From an uncultured Flavobacteriaceae bacterium (GTDB lineage: Bacteria; Bacteroidota; Bacteroidia; Flavobacteriales; Flavobacteriaceae): DNA of 64,000 nt. Below the pieces are notes generated by a model, which had not been told where the DNA came from, made no database searches, and saw nothing but the letters and a program-made list of their open reading frames with translations. The stretch is taken from contig CAKZOO010000041.1 of NCBI GenBank assembly GCA_937136455.1, forward strand, positions 1-64,000, written 5' to 3'. The number at the start of each line of letters is the position of its first letter. Within the stretch, counting starts at the first letter, position 1. A program made the translations under genes and the position numbers. This document shows positions 9,554-16,455 of this stretch, one piece after another.

Positions 9554-9572
9554 CTCTAATATATATTGTTAA
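9554..9572 (-). promoter_or_regulatory. late-type promoter element A
   Basis: Minus strand TTAACAATATATATTAGAG, about 60 bases upstream of the first fibre gene. The same element stands before the other leftward operons (16384, 20450, 22932) and at 27186, where it is identical over 19 bases. Proposed as the late promoter; inferred from position and repetition. Confidence 0.55.
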
Positions 9573-9599
9573 TTTGGTGAGTTTTAGTTAAAATTATTC

Positions 9600-9653
9600 C
9601 AAATTGACTAACCGAGCCGACTTAGGCGAGTATTGTTAAATCTTATGTTGACT
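9600..9653 (+). repeat. 54-bp direct repeat, copy 1
   Basis: Matches copy 2 at 9709-9762 at 46 of 54 positions by eye. Each copy contains CCGAGCC-N6-GGCGAG and ends in TTGACT. In this copy the TTGACT has only a poor -10 partner (TATTGT, 18-base spacer), so it may be a decayed or weak promoter copy. Confidence 0.75.
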
Positions 9654-9708
9654 GAGTACCACAATACGAAATATTGTCAATTTGAGAGATTTTCTGTCAA
9701 GCTCATCT

Positions 9709-9762
9709 CAAATTAACTAGCCGAGCCAAATCAGGCGAGTAGTGTTAAATTTTAGGTTGACT
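9709..9762 (+). repeat. 54-bp direct repeat, copy 2
   Basis: Second copy; its terminal TTGACT is the -35 box of the promoter at 9757-9785. The repeated CCGAGCC-N6-GGCGAG core is a plausible binding site for a phage regulator. Between the copies lies an inverted copy of the CAAATTGACAATA half-site (9674-9686) and the small inverted repeat ACAATA/TATTGT (9661-9677). Confidence 0.75.
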
Positions 9763-9785
9763 CGTGACGGATAGTATGGTAAAAT
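9757..9785 (+). promoter_or_regulatory. sigma70-type promoter with extended -10
   Basis: TTGACT, 17-base spacer, TGG-TAAAAT. Drives the rightward island that starts at 9819. Confidence 0.8.
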
Positions 9786-9818
9786 AGATATAGATTGTTT
9801 TCTGAGGAGAATTGGTTA

Positions 9819-10049
9819 ATGAAAAAAAGTGAAGCACTGGAAAAGATTTACAAAAAACTGGACATCCTAGGTGTCCCTGATTTGTCAAAGCACGATTGTG
9901 TGTCCCTGCTGACATTTTTTGAGGAAGAGTTGGGAATGTTACCACCAGAAAGGAAAGTTTTTGTTTCTGAAATGGAGATAGAAAAAGTGGTAAAGAGACA
10001 TTTCGATAAAAACCGTTTCCTACACATATGGGAGTCAGAAGATGAGTGA
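9819..10049 (+). CDS. small protein, unknown
   Basis: 76 residues from ATG 9819; GAGGAG lies 9 bases upstream, which rules against a TTG start at 9795. Helical, acidic C-terminus, no recognised motif. First gene of the rightward island; its stop overlaps the next start. Confidence 0.65.
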   Translation: MKKSEALEKIYKKLDILGVPDLSKHDCVSLLTFFEEELGMLPPERKVFVSEMEIEKVVKRHFDKNRFLHIWESEDE

Positions 10050-10251
10050 GTTTTTATTTTTAACGCCTATCATATTTCTAATTCCGGGTATTATCGTGTT
10101 TGGCGTGGTAACTCTTGCTATGCTATTTACCTGTTTATTGGCTGCCATACTTTCTGTAGGAATAGTATTGGACAATTTTGTCTATTGTATAAGTGGTAAG
10201 AGACCGATAGAATCTTGGTTAGAAAAGAAGTCAACAATGGAGTACAAGTGA
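10042..10251 (+). CDS. small membrane protein
   Basis: 69 residues, mostly one long hydrophobic region (residues 5-50) that could form two helices, followed by a short basic tail. Overlaps both neighbours. Function unknown. Confidence 0.65.
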   Translation: MSEFLFLTPIIFLIPGIIVFGVVTLAMLFTCLLAAILSVGIVLDNFVYCISGKRPIESWLEKKSTMEYK

Positions 10252-10688
10252 AAATAACAATCCAAGTACTGAGAGGTACACTCTGGGCAATTATTCTAAT
10301 GATGTTATATCTGTATGGCTGTTCAGGCACGCCAGTTACTAAGACATTTGATCCTATGCTCCAAGAGTTTGAGAAGGATATCGGAGTAAGTACGAAGGGT
10401 ACTAAAATCTACTTTGCTGATTTATCTGGACAAAAAGTAGGAACCTGTTATGTTGGAACTAGGGTGATCCACTTGGACAGAGATTACTGGAAGTATGCAG
10501 GAGAATGGTCACGCAAAGCCTTACTTTACCACGAATTAGGACATTGTGTGTGTAATATTTTAATTCACTCCAAAGAGAGACAATTAGGTTGCGATTTTTC
10601 CTTAATGGGTAAAGCCATGGAAACTGAGAGATGTTATAGAGATTATTGGGATAGATACGTACGTGATCTGAAAGCGAGGTGTCAATGA
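10248..10688 (+). CDS. lipoprotein with HExxH metallopeptidase motif
   Basis: 146 residues from GTG 10248, which overlaps the upstream stop (GTGA) and follows ATGGAG. An N-terminal hydrophobic signal ends in a lipobox (LYGC, Cys near residue 25), so the protein should be lipid-anchored in the envelope. A HELGH motif near residue 109 (LLYHELGHCVC) is the zinc-binding signature of gluzincin-like peptidases, with a possible third ligand further on. Could act on the cell surface, in exclusion or in lysis; substrate unknown. Confidence 0.7.
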   Translation: MKITIQVLRGTLWAIILMMLYLYGCSGTPVTKTFDPMLQEFEKDIGVSTKGTKIYFADLSGQKVGTCYVGTRVIHLDRDYWKYAGEWSRKALLYHELGHCVCNILIHSKERQLGCDFSLMGKAMETERCYRDYWDRYVRDLKARCQ

Positions 10689-11245
10689 GATTGGACAAAA
10701 AATCTACCAAAAAAATAGAGAAGTTGTTAAAAACTACAATTCTAACTAATAAAGAAATTGGAGAAAAGTTCGGAGTTAGTACTGCCACTATAGCAACTGT
10801 AAGAAAAAGAGAGCACAGGTTTTCAACAAAAGGAAAGTATCCAATTAGGAGACCTAAAGAGTACTACTTGTATGTACACCCTCCTAGGGGAAGTAGATCA
10901 GGATTAAGTAAACTTACTGAGAAAAAAGTAACTTCTATGAAAAAGTATTATATGAAGGGTTGGAAGATCGGCAGATTAGCTAAGAAATATGAAGTTAATT
11001 GGACTACCGTAAACCTTATACTTCAAGAAAAGTCGTGGAAACACGTTAAGGTTAATGGATTTATCCCTAAAGAATATGGCTTACCAAAAGGTAAACGTAA
11101 GAAAGGTTTGGGAGAAAAAGAAGTTAAGGAAATGAGATACCTCCACAAAAAGGGTAGAGATTACAAATATATAGCTGAACTCACAGGCTTTGCTTATCCG
11201 ACAGTAAGATCGATTTGTATAGGAAGAACTTGGAGGCACGTGTGA
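10685..11245 (+). CDS. HTH-array DNA-binding protein, homing-endonuclease relative
   Basis: 186 residues from ATG 10685 (ATGA overlap with the previous stop). Three helix-turn-helix units are visible: NKEIGEKFGVSTATIATV (about 22-40), IGRLAKKYEVNWTTVNLIL (about 98-117) and YIAELTGFAYPTVRSI (about 160-175). The units end in W.HV, exactly as in the C-terminal repeats of the GIY-YIG protein at 12853-13671 (compare EKSWKHVKVNG with ERNWKHVKVKG). No nuclease domain remains, so it is either a derived transcription factor or the DNA-binding remnant of a homing endonuclease. Confidence 0.7.
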   Translation: MRLDKKSTKKIEKLLKTTILTNKEIGEKFGVSTATIATVRKREHRFSTKGKYPIRRPKEYYLYVHPPRGSRSGLSKLTEKKVTSMKKYYMKGWKIGRLAKKYEVNWTTVNLILQEKSWKHVKVNGFIPKEYGLPKGKRKKGLGEKEVKEMRYLHKKGRDYKYIAELTGFAYPTVRSICIGRTWRHV

Positions 11246-11320
11246 ATTCTCGCAATATTTGTGATGTAATTTTGTCGGTTATTTTTACAGTTCTGGTTGT
11301 GGTTCTGGGGAGTGTTTGGT

Positions 11321-11542
11321 TTGGAACCTGAAGTTGGAAGTTTGTGGGTGTGGAGAGAAAACGACCTCACTGTAGAGAAGGTCTTGAAAACAGGAAAGAA
11401 TGTTTACTGTGTTACTGTATACTCTGCAAACAATTGTTTTAAAATAGGAAGAGATTTTGATATGGCTAAATTTCATTTTTTAGCACAATGGACGCCTTGC
11501 AGTAATTTGTTTGGTTTGTTAATAGGGGAAATTGGAGATTGA
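11321..11542 (+). CDS. K-x-G-D family small protein (A family), leftmost member
   Basis: 73 residues from TTG 11321 behind GGGGAG. The opening EPEVGSLW resembles those of the 42416 and 62868 members, and the C-terminus NLFGLLIGE fits the family signature NLxKLLYLGE. The codons of the terminal GE and the following bases (GGAG) supply the ribosome site of the next gene at 11546. It is the only member in the late half of the window. Function unknown; an SH3-like barrel is suspected from the short beta-rich pattern. Confidence 0.6.
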   Translation: MEPEVGSLWVWRENDLTVEKVLKTGKNVYCVTVYSANNCFKIGRDFDMAKFHFLAQWTPCSNLFGLLIGEIGD

Positions 11543-11545
11543 ATT

Positions 11546-11701
11546 ATGTTTAATTATTTAGACGGACTTTCTAAGAATATTTATGGATTCTTCTCAGGAT
11601 CATCCGATAATCTAGCAAAATGGTATGATTTAGTGTATTTGTTGATACCTATTTGTGGTGTTGTTGGATTTGTGTTGTCTGTAGAAGGAAGGGAGGAGTA
11701 A
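11546..11701 (+). CDS. small membrane protein
   Basis: 51 residues. One hydrophobic segment (LVYLLIPICGVVGFVLSV, about 28-45) then a short acidic tail. GGAG lies 9 bases before the ATG. Function unknown. Confidence 0.6.
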   Translation: MFNYLDGLSKNIYGFFSGSSDNLAKWYDLVYLLIPICGVVGFVLSVEGREE

Positions 11702-11737
11702 GGACGAGTAATCAATAATTAAAAGAAGGAGATTAGT

Positions 11738-11995
11738 ATGAATGTTGTATACATTAGTAGAGAAGAGTACATTAAAAAATGGGAAGAGATGAAGGGTAAT
11801 TTAAGATTTGAAAATCCTTGTATAGACCCTGTAATGAGAAATATGACAGTGCAAGGTTATTCTGGTGAAGGAACCTCCTTTGCTAATGAATATGAGAGAT
11901 TACACTATGAGTATTTTAATCCTAAAATGCCTTCAGAAATTATCTTTTATGGTTTAGATGGAACAATTGTATATAGAGTGAAAAGGGAGGAGTAG
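11738..11995 (+). CDS. small protein, unknown
   Basis: 85 residues, good ribosome site AAGGAG. Soluble, no motif recognised. Its stop codon abuts the next ATG. Confidence 0.6.
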   Translation: MNVVYISREEYIKKWEEMKGNLRFENPCIDPVMRNMTVQGYSGEGTSFANEYERLHYEYFNPKMPSEIIFYGLDGTIVYRVKREE

Positions 11996-12238
11996 ATGAA
12001 AGAATTTGGAATTGGTTTGTTGGTATTCATGTTTATGGTGATAACTTTAACGTTTTTTGAGTACATCAGACCTATAGACCCAACAGATAAAAGTTGGGAC
12101 AAAAGATCGGGTATGTCACATTACGTAGATCACGGGACAGGTTGTGAGTATTTGTCTGTTGAGAATGGTTTCTTTGGTAAGGGTGTGCTGATTAAGAGAG
12201 TGGATGCTCTCGGTATGCATGTGTGTGGTAAGGAGTAG
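11996..12238 (+). CDS. membrane-anchored small protein, DUF6440-like
   Basis: 80 residues: one N-terminal membrane segment (residues 6-24) and a small outer domain with YVDHGTGCEYL...G.GVLI.RVDALGMHVC. The D-x-TG-x-x-Y pattern recalls DUF6440-type small proteins; this family call is tentative. Starts directly after the stop of the previous gene. Confidence 0.55.
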   Translation: MKEFGIGLLVFMFMVITLTFFEYIRPIDPTDKSWDKRSGMSHYVDHGTGCEYLSVENGFFGKGVLIKRVDALGMHVCGKE

Positions 12239-12241
12239 GGG

Positions 12242-12397
12242 ATGAGTAGAGGCGATCTTGAAAAAGATTTAGAGGAGATTATAAAAAGTTCGACTAAACT
12301 AAAAACTGAGTATCACAAAGACCTTCTGAACAAACCTAATCCTAATGTTGAAATGTTTGATAAGTTTATTAAGTTTTTGGAAAAGTGGGTTAAATAA
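12242..12397 (+). CDS. small helical protein
   Basis: 51 residues, charged and helical, beginning 3 bases after the previous stop. No recognised motif. Supported mainly by gene packing. Confidence 0.5.
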   Translation: MSRGDLEKDLEEIIKSSTKLKTEYHKDLLNKPNPNVEMFDKFIKFLEKWVK

Positions 12398-12414
12398 AGG
12401 AATTGGAGTAAGAA

Positions 12415-12651
12415 ATGGGATTGTTTGATGACGTATATTTTCACTGTCCAGAGTGTGGAGAGATTGTTGAAACTCAAAGTAAAGCTGGAGAGTGCAGTCT
12501 AAGTACTTATTGGGAAGATTCAGTTCCTGTTGAAATAGGGGTTGATTTGGAAGGTGAACATGTTTACTGTGCAGGTTGTTTTAATAGTTTCATAATAGAA
12601 ACGGAGGAACCTATAGCTAGGGTGAGATTGAAGTTAAGGGAGAGAGAATGA
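12415..12651 (+). CDS. small zinc-ribbon-like protein
   Basis: 78 residues with CPEC near residue 11 and CAGC near 53, a spacing that fits a zinc ribbon. GGAG precedes the start. Stop overlaps the next ATG. DNA, RNA or protein binding is possible. Confidence 0.6.
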   Translation: MGLFDDVYFHCPECGEIVETQSKAGECSLSTYWEDSVPVEIGVDLEGEHVYCAGCFNSFIIETEEPIARVRLKLRERE

Positions 12652-12821
12652 AAATAATTGTAGGCAAACAGGTTTCCGGACCAAAGAATGTTATTCCTAA
12701 CATCTTTATGTTTGGTGGAATGGTTTTTGTGAATGTGTTGACTTATTCTTTTATGATACCTATGCATCAGAAATTGATCGATTTTTTGTTAGTTTGGGGA
12801 TTTAATCCTTATGGGGATTGA
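12648..12821 (+). CDS. small membrane protein
   Basis: 57 residues with a hydrophobic middle (IPNIFMFGGMVFVNVLTYSF). ATGA overlap with the previous gene. The next promoter's -35 box lies over its stop codon. Confidence 0.55.
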   Translation: MKIIVGKQVSGPKNVIPNIFMFGGMVFVNVLTYSFMIPMHQKLIDFLLVWGFNPYGD

Positions 12822-12846
12822 CCCAAAAGTGTATATATGATACAAT
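12818..12846 (+). promoter_or_regulatory. sigma70-type promoter for the GIY-YIG gene
   Basis: TTGACC, 17-base spacer, TGA-TACAAT. The start codon at 12853 is 7 bases past the -10 box, so transcription would begin at or next to the ATG. Confidence 0.75.
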
Positions 12847-12852
12847 AGTGAT

Positions 12853-13671
12853 ATGAATAGAAAGTTTATCTACAAAATTCATAACCCAGAAAGTAACAGA
12901 ACCTACATTGGAGTTTCTAATAACCCTGAGCATAGGTGGTGTCAACACAAGTCTGATGAGAATTCAGCTATTTACCCTGCTATAAAAAAGTGGGGTTGGG
13001 ATAGTCTAGAAGCTGAGGTCATATTTGGATCAGACGATGGTGATTATATTTACGAAATGGAGAAGTATTTTATTGAGAAATACGAGGCTTACAGTAAGGG
13101 GTATAATCGAACTAAGGGTGGGGACAGAGCTGGGACTAATTGTAAGTTGAGTGAGGATGAGGTGCTGGAGATTGTGCAGTTGCTTAGGGAGAATAAACTA
13201 TCCTCTTATAGAATAGGAGAGTTATTTGGAGTTAATGAATCAACTATAAGATGTATAAAAGACGGGAAAACTTGGGCTAACGTTTCAGGATTAGTAAAAG
13301 GTCTATCCAAAGAACGAATAGTAGCCAAAGGGGAAAGACAGGGTTCAAGCATTTTAACTGAGGACATTGTTATCAAGATGAAAAAGGCTTACATGGAGGG
13401 AAAAAGTATTTCAGACATTAGAGATTTATTTGACCTTAAAAAGTCTACAGTTGAAGCTGTTCTCCAAGAAAGAAATTGGAAACATGTAAAAGTTAAAGGT
13501 TACAAATACAAAAAGAATAATAAAATGAAAAATTTAACAAAAGAGGTTATATTAGAGATAAGAATGTGTTACAATAAAGGAATGAAGATGATCCAAATTG
13601 CTGAAAAGTTTGGAGTTAGTCGGAATACTGTAAGTAACATTGTGCGGAGGAAAACGTGGACTAATGTGTAA
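12853..13671 (+). CDS. GIY-YIG homing endonuclease with HTH repeats
   Basis: 272 residues. The first 90 residues are a GIY-YIG nuclease domain: FIYKIHNP...TYIGVS then R at HRWCQHKS, and the later E of YEMEKYFIEKY. The rest contains at least three HTH repeats ending in W.NV or W.HV (near residues 110-135, 175-215 and 240-270), which would recognise a long target. No ribosome site is visible and the ATG is at the predicted transcription start, so the mRNA is probably leaderless. It has its own promoter and lies next to the capsid gene terminator. Confidence 0.88.
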   Translation: MNRKFIYKIHNPESNRTYIGVSNNPEHRWCQHKSDENSAIYPAIKKWGWDSLEAEVIFGSDDGDYIYEMEKYFIEKYEAYSKGYNRTKGGDRAGTNCKLSEDEVLEIVQLLRENKLSSYRIGELFGVNESTIRCIKDGKTWANVSGLVKGLSKERIVAKGERQGSSILTEDIVIKMKKAYMEGKSISDIRDLFDLKKSTVEAVLQERNWKHVKVKGYKYKKNNKMKNLTKEVILEIRMCYNKGMKMIQIAEKFGVSRNTVSNIVRRKTWTNV

Positions 13672-13699
13672 AAAAAAAAGGCTGCCAGAACGACAGCCC
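13670..13699 (-). terminator. intrinsic terminator of the capsid gene
   Basis: On the minus strand GGCTG-N9-CAGCC is followed by ten T. It lies 25 bases after the capsid stop and overlaps the end of the GIY-YIG gene on the other strand. Confidence 0.9.
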
Positions 13700-13723
13700 T
13701 TTCCACTAGGTAAGTGTAAACAA

Positions 13724-14801
13724 TTATGATTTAATGAAGGTAAGTAGCGTTTGTAATCCCGGTTGGGTACAAAGGAGACTTTGATCCGTGTACGATCTCA
13801 TTTCGTAAGCATTCGCATTCTCTACCAACTTAATGAACTTCCCTTCCATTCCCGGTTGCTCAAGAGTAATCTCTTGTGAACCAACACGTAGGAAACAATC
13901 AGGCTGAAGTGCGTAAGCATATCCTTCTTTACAGTAGATTGAAGGAACAATCTTGATAAGACCATTCATACCGTAGAATTCAATTACCTTAGCACCTTGC
14001 TCATGTTTTGCTGAGTCGTAAGAAGAGTCGAAACGTCTCTTAGCAGCAAGATCAGTAAGAAGGTTGTTCCAAGACTTAGGATTACAGATAACTGTGATGT
14101 CCTCGTCAGCAAGACCTTTTTCCATAGCGAGTGCTACAGCGTCTTCAATTTTTTCAAAAGAAAGAACAGCTTCGCCACCAGAAAAGTTTGTACCAACGTT
14201 TACAGTGTTACCTTGCCATAGTGAGTATTGAGAAGCATCGATATCGAAAAGAGTACCAGTATTAGTGATAATTTTGTGGATACCAGCAAATTCTTTTCCA
14301 AAAGCACCAGCGTAGTAAAATACGTCAGTAGCAACAACACCAGCAGGAACAGCATCAAGAGTAACTTCTTTGTCGCTTAGTGAGTTAGAAAGAACAGTAG
14401 CTTCACCACGGATAGCACCAGCAGCAGAACGAATTTCAACAGGCATTTTCTCTGATCCAGACCAGATACCAGCAGCCCACTCGTGATCTTCGATTTTGAT
14501 AACGTTACCAGTTACAGACTCAACAACACCGATACCACCTTCAGCTTGTCCGTACATAAGTTGTACTTCAAGACGACGAGCGAAAGATTTGAGCATGTTT
14601 TCAACAATAAGCTTAGAAGCGTTGATGAAAGCATTAGCTCCCTTTGATCTAGAAACAGCACCTACAGCAAGGTAAGAACGAAGAACCATTTCGTGTCCTT
14701 TTAGCTTTGCAGATTCGTGGCTTGAAGCAACGCCGTTACGAAGTGCGAAAGCTTGACCACCAGAACCACCATAAGTGAATCCGTGTTCTAATCCTAATGT
14801 A
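13724..14801 (-). CDS. major capsid protein, exon 2
   Basis: Carries the last 359 residues of a 412-residue coat protein. Joined to exon 1 (15787-15947) by removal of the 985-base intron, the reading runs ...NQYIQPV then TLGLEHGFTYGGSGGQAF. The PV-x-L-x-x-EHGFTY stretch is typical of phage major capsid proteins, as is the position after the scaffold and before a strong terminator. The ATG at 14689 is internal, not a start. C-terminal part ends GMEGKF.KLVENANAYEMRSYTDQS, a usual capsid ending. Base use here is richer in GCA/GAA/CGT codons than neighbours, fitting high expression. Confidence 0.9.
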
Positions 14802-14866
14802 CATTTTGTTACTTCTATCTAATTTTTAGATAGAGGGTTAATCTCTTCGGACTAACCTCTCGACCT

Positions 14867-15676
14867 TTAGTTATTCGTCGAGTTCAGACTGTCGCATACG
14901 CTTATACTAAAAGCGTCCAAACCACTCAGTCGTTCACGGTCTAATGAGTATTTTTCAATAAGTTCAGATGGTATGATTGTAACATCAAATCTGCACCAAT
15001 TTCCTACGTGAGCTTTTTCAAAGTGGCAACCAGTACAAACAGTTACTAAGTTATCCATGTCTTCAAAAGCCTCTGGTTTTACCCAGTAAGGAATCATGTG
15101 GTGAGCGTGTAAATGTCCACCTTTTTTGTTACAGTATTTGCAAGTATAAGAATCCCTAACAAAAACAGCTTTTCTGAGCTTAGTCATTGCGCTTATTTTA
15201 TAATCCCTAGGTCTTCTTAAATACTTTCCATTTTTGTAGTTAGGGTTTCTTTTTTCTGTTCTTTTTTTGGCATGTTCGGACAATTTTTCTTTAACCTCTT
15301 CTGTGTGAGTCTTACCATAAAAAGGATTTAACTCTCCAGACTTATCTCTTTTTAAAGAGTGTCCTGCTTTTTTTAGGACTTTGAAATTTTTTAAGATTTC
15401 CTTAGTCCTGTTAATACCTAATCCAAGTTCCTTCGCTACTTCTCTAAAATTTTCCAACTTAGAATAACATTCAATTAATTGAGACTTCGTTACTCCCCTA
15501 TCTTTTAAATAGGTCATATCGTTTTTAGGAAGTTTCGGATTAGCAATGCCTAATTCCTTAACTACTTTTTGAACTTTCCATAATTTAATGTCTAAAAACT
15601 TAGCAGTTTTGCGCACACTACCTACTTCTAGGTACGTACGTCTTATTTTTTCTGTTAAGTTTTTCTCTACTTTCAA
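14867..15676 (-). CDS. intron-encoded HNH homing endonuclease
   Basis: 269 residues from TTG 15676 (ribosome site AGAGGA). Two N-terminal HTH-like segments (residues 15-40 and 65-90), a NUMOD3-type motif (GELNPFYGKTHTEEVKEKLSE, near 120-140), then an HNH core: CKYC (about 185), HAHHMIPYW (about 197), NLVTVCTGCH (about 215). Encoded inside the capsid-gene intron with its own promoter at 15714-15742, as usual for intron-mobility genes that must be expressed independently of the late transcript. Confidence 0.9.
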   Translation of the reverse strand: MKVEKNLTEKIRRTYLEVGSVRKTAKFLDIKLWKVQKVVKELGIANPKLPKNDMTYLKDRGVTKSQLIECYSKLENFREVAKELGLGINRTKEILKNFKVLKKAGHSLKRDKSGELNPFYGKTHTEEVKEKLSEHAKKRTEKRNPNYKNGKYLRRPRDYKISAMTKLRKAVFVRDSYTCKYCNKKGGHLHAHHMIPYWVKPEAFEDMDNLVTVCTGCHFEKAHVGNWCRFDVTIIPSELIEKYSLDRERLSGLDAFSISVCDSLNSTNN

Positions 15677-15713
15677 ATTATTTCCTCTTTAGTTCCGCCC
15701 TGTCACCCTTTAT

Positions 15714-15742
15714 ATTTTACCACAAAAGGGCGTCCAAGTCAA
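15714..15742 (-). promoter_or_regulatory. promoter for the intron HNH gene
   Basis: Minus strand TTGACT, 17-base spacer, TGG-TAAAAT; the same extended -10 promoter type used by the rightward genes, here inside the intron. Confidence 0.8.
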
Positions 15743-15786
15743 TCAGGTTCGGTTTTTCTTTACTATCGTAAAGCCGCTACTATTTA

Positions 15787-15947
15787 ACGGGTTGGATGTA
15801 CTGGTTTCCGGGTTGCTTATCAGCACTCTGGAAATCGAACATGTTGTAAACTTTTACGCCCTCTGGGATGAGGTCTTTTACTTTGTCTGCGTATGCTTCT
15901 TTGTAAATTGCATTCATTGATGCGAAATCATTAGTTTGTTGTGACAT
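15787..15947 (-). CDS. major capsid protein, exon 1
   Basis: ATG 15947 behind AAGGAG; 53 complete codons plus two bases that complete a Val/Thr junction with exon 2. Ends ...KQPGNQYIQP. Without splicing the frame hits a stop (TAG) two codons into the intron. Confidence 0.88.
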
Positions 15948-15979
15948 TATATTCTCCTTTTAAAAAATGTCCGTATTAA

Positions 15980-16258
15980 TTAAATATCAAGTTTAACAGA
16001 TACTTCTAGAACATCAGTAGCTGCAACAGCAGATGTGAAGTCAAGAGTAGCAGTTGTTCCAGAAACAGAAACGGTAGCAGTTTCATCATTACATTTTGCG
16101 ATAACAACTGAAGCGCCTTCTCCAAACTTAGAAAGGTCAAGTTCAACGTTATCACTTACGATTGATGCTCCCGGAATATCAGCAATAACTGATACCACAG
16201 TCTCTGTTTTGAGGATAAGGTCAGCTAGACGATTATCCACAACGATCTTAGAATCCAT
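15980..16258 (-). CDS. small virion protein, capsid-neighbour
   Basis: 92 residues from ATG 16258 (AAGGAG 8 bases upstream; ATGs at 16264 and 16294 are worse placed). Beta-rich, Ala/Val/Ser/Thr-rich. Its position just before the capsid gene suggests a decoration or head-stabilising protein; this is inferred. Confidence 0.6.
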   Translation of the reverse strand: MDSKIVVDNRLADLILKTETVVSVIADIPGASIVSDNVELDLSKFGEGASVVIAKCNDETATVSVSGTTATLDFTSAVAATDVLEVSVKLDI

Positions 16259-16383
16259 TTTCATTCTCCTTAGAATAAAGTAAATTATTAACAAAAAAAG
16301 CTTTTTCGGTCATAACTCATCTCTACCTTGATATCACCAGAATCCTTTCGGGTATCTAGGAGTCGCAATAAAAAATCATAATG

Positions 16384-16402
16384 CCCTATATTATATTGTT
16401 AA
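16384..16402 (-). promoter_or_regulatory. late-type promoter element B
   Basis: Minus strand TTAACAATATAATATAGGG, about 125 bases upstream of the small head protein and capsid genes. A GACAG...CTGTC inverted repeat (16408-16433) lies just upstream. Confidence 0.5.
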
Positions 16403-16455
16403 AAAATGACAGCTCTTATGACAAAAAACTGTCACTTTTAACAAATATTACGTAA

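Larger units (their letters stand above)
14802..15786 (-). other. group I intron in the major capsid gene
   Basis: The exon junction falls after a U and the intron ends in G, the group I rule. On the minus strand these pairings can be seen: P1 CCGU/GCGG with the U-G pair at the splice site; P2 CTTTAC-GATA-GTAAAG (15758-15773); P3 CCGAACC (15746-15752) with GGTTTGG (14917-14923); P7 GACTGA (14926-14931) with TTAGTC (14850-14855); P8 ACGCTT/AAGCGT (14898-14916). Their order P1-P2-P3-(ORF)-P7-P3'-P8-P7' is that of group I introns. A P9-like hairpin (CTATCTA/TAGATAG) lies before the 3' site. The ORF ends within the core. Confidence 0.9.

Noticed and set aside
14689..14691. ATG as start of the capsid gene
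   Set aside because: The frame continues upstream with typical capsid sequence to a splice site; exon 1 supplies the real start.
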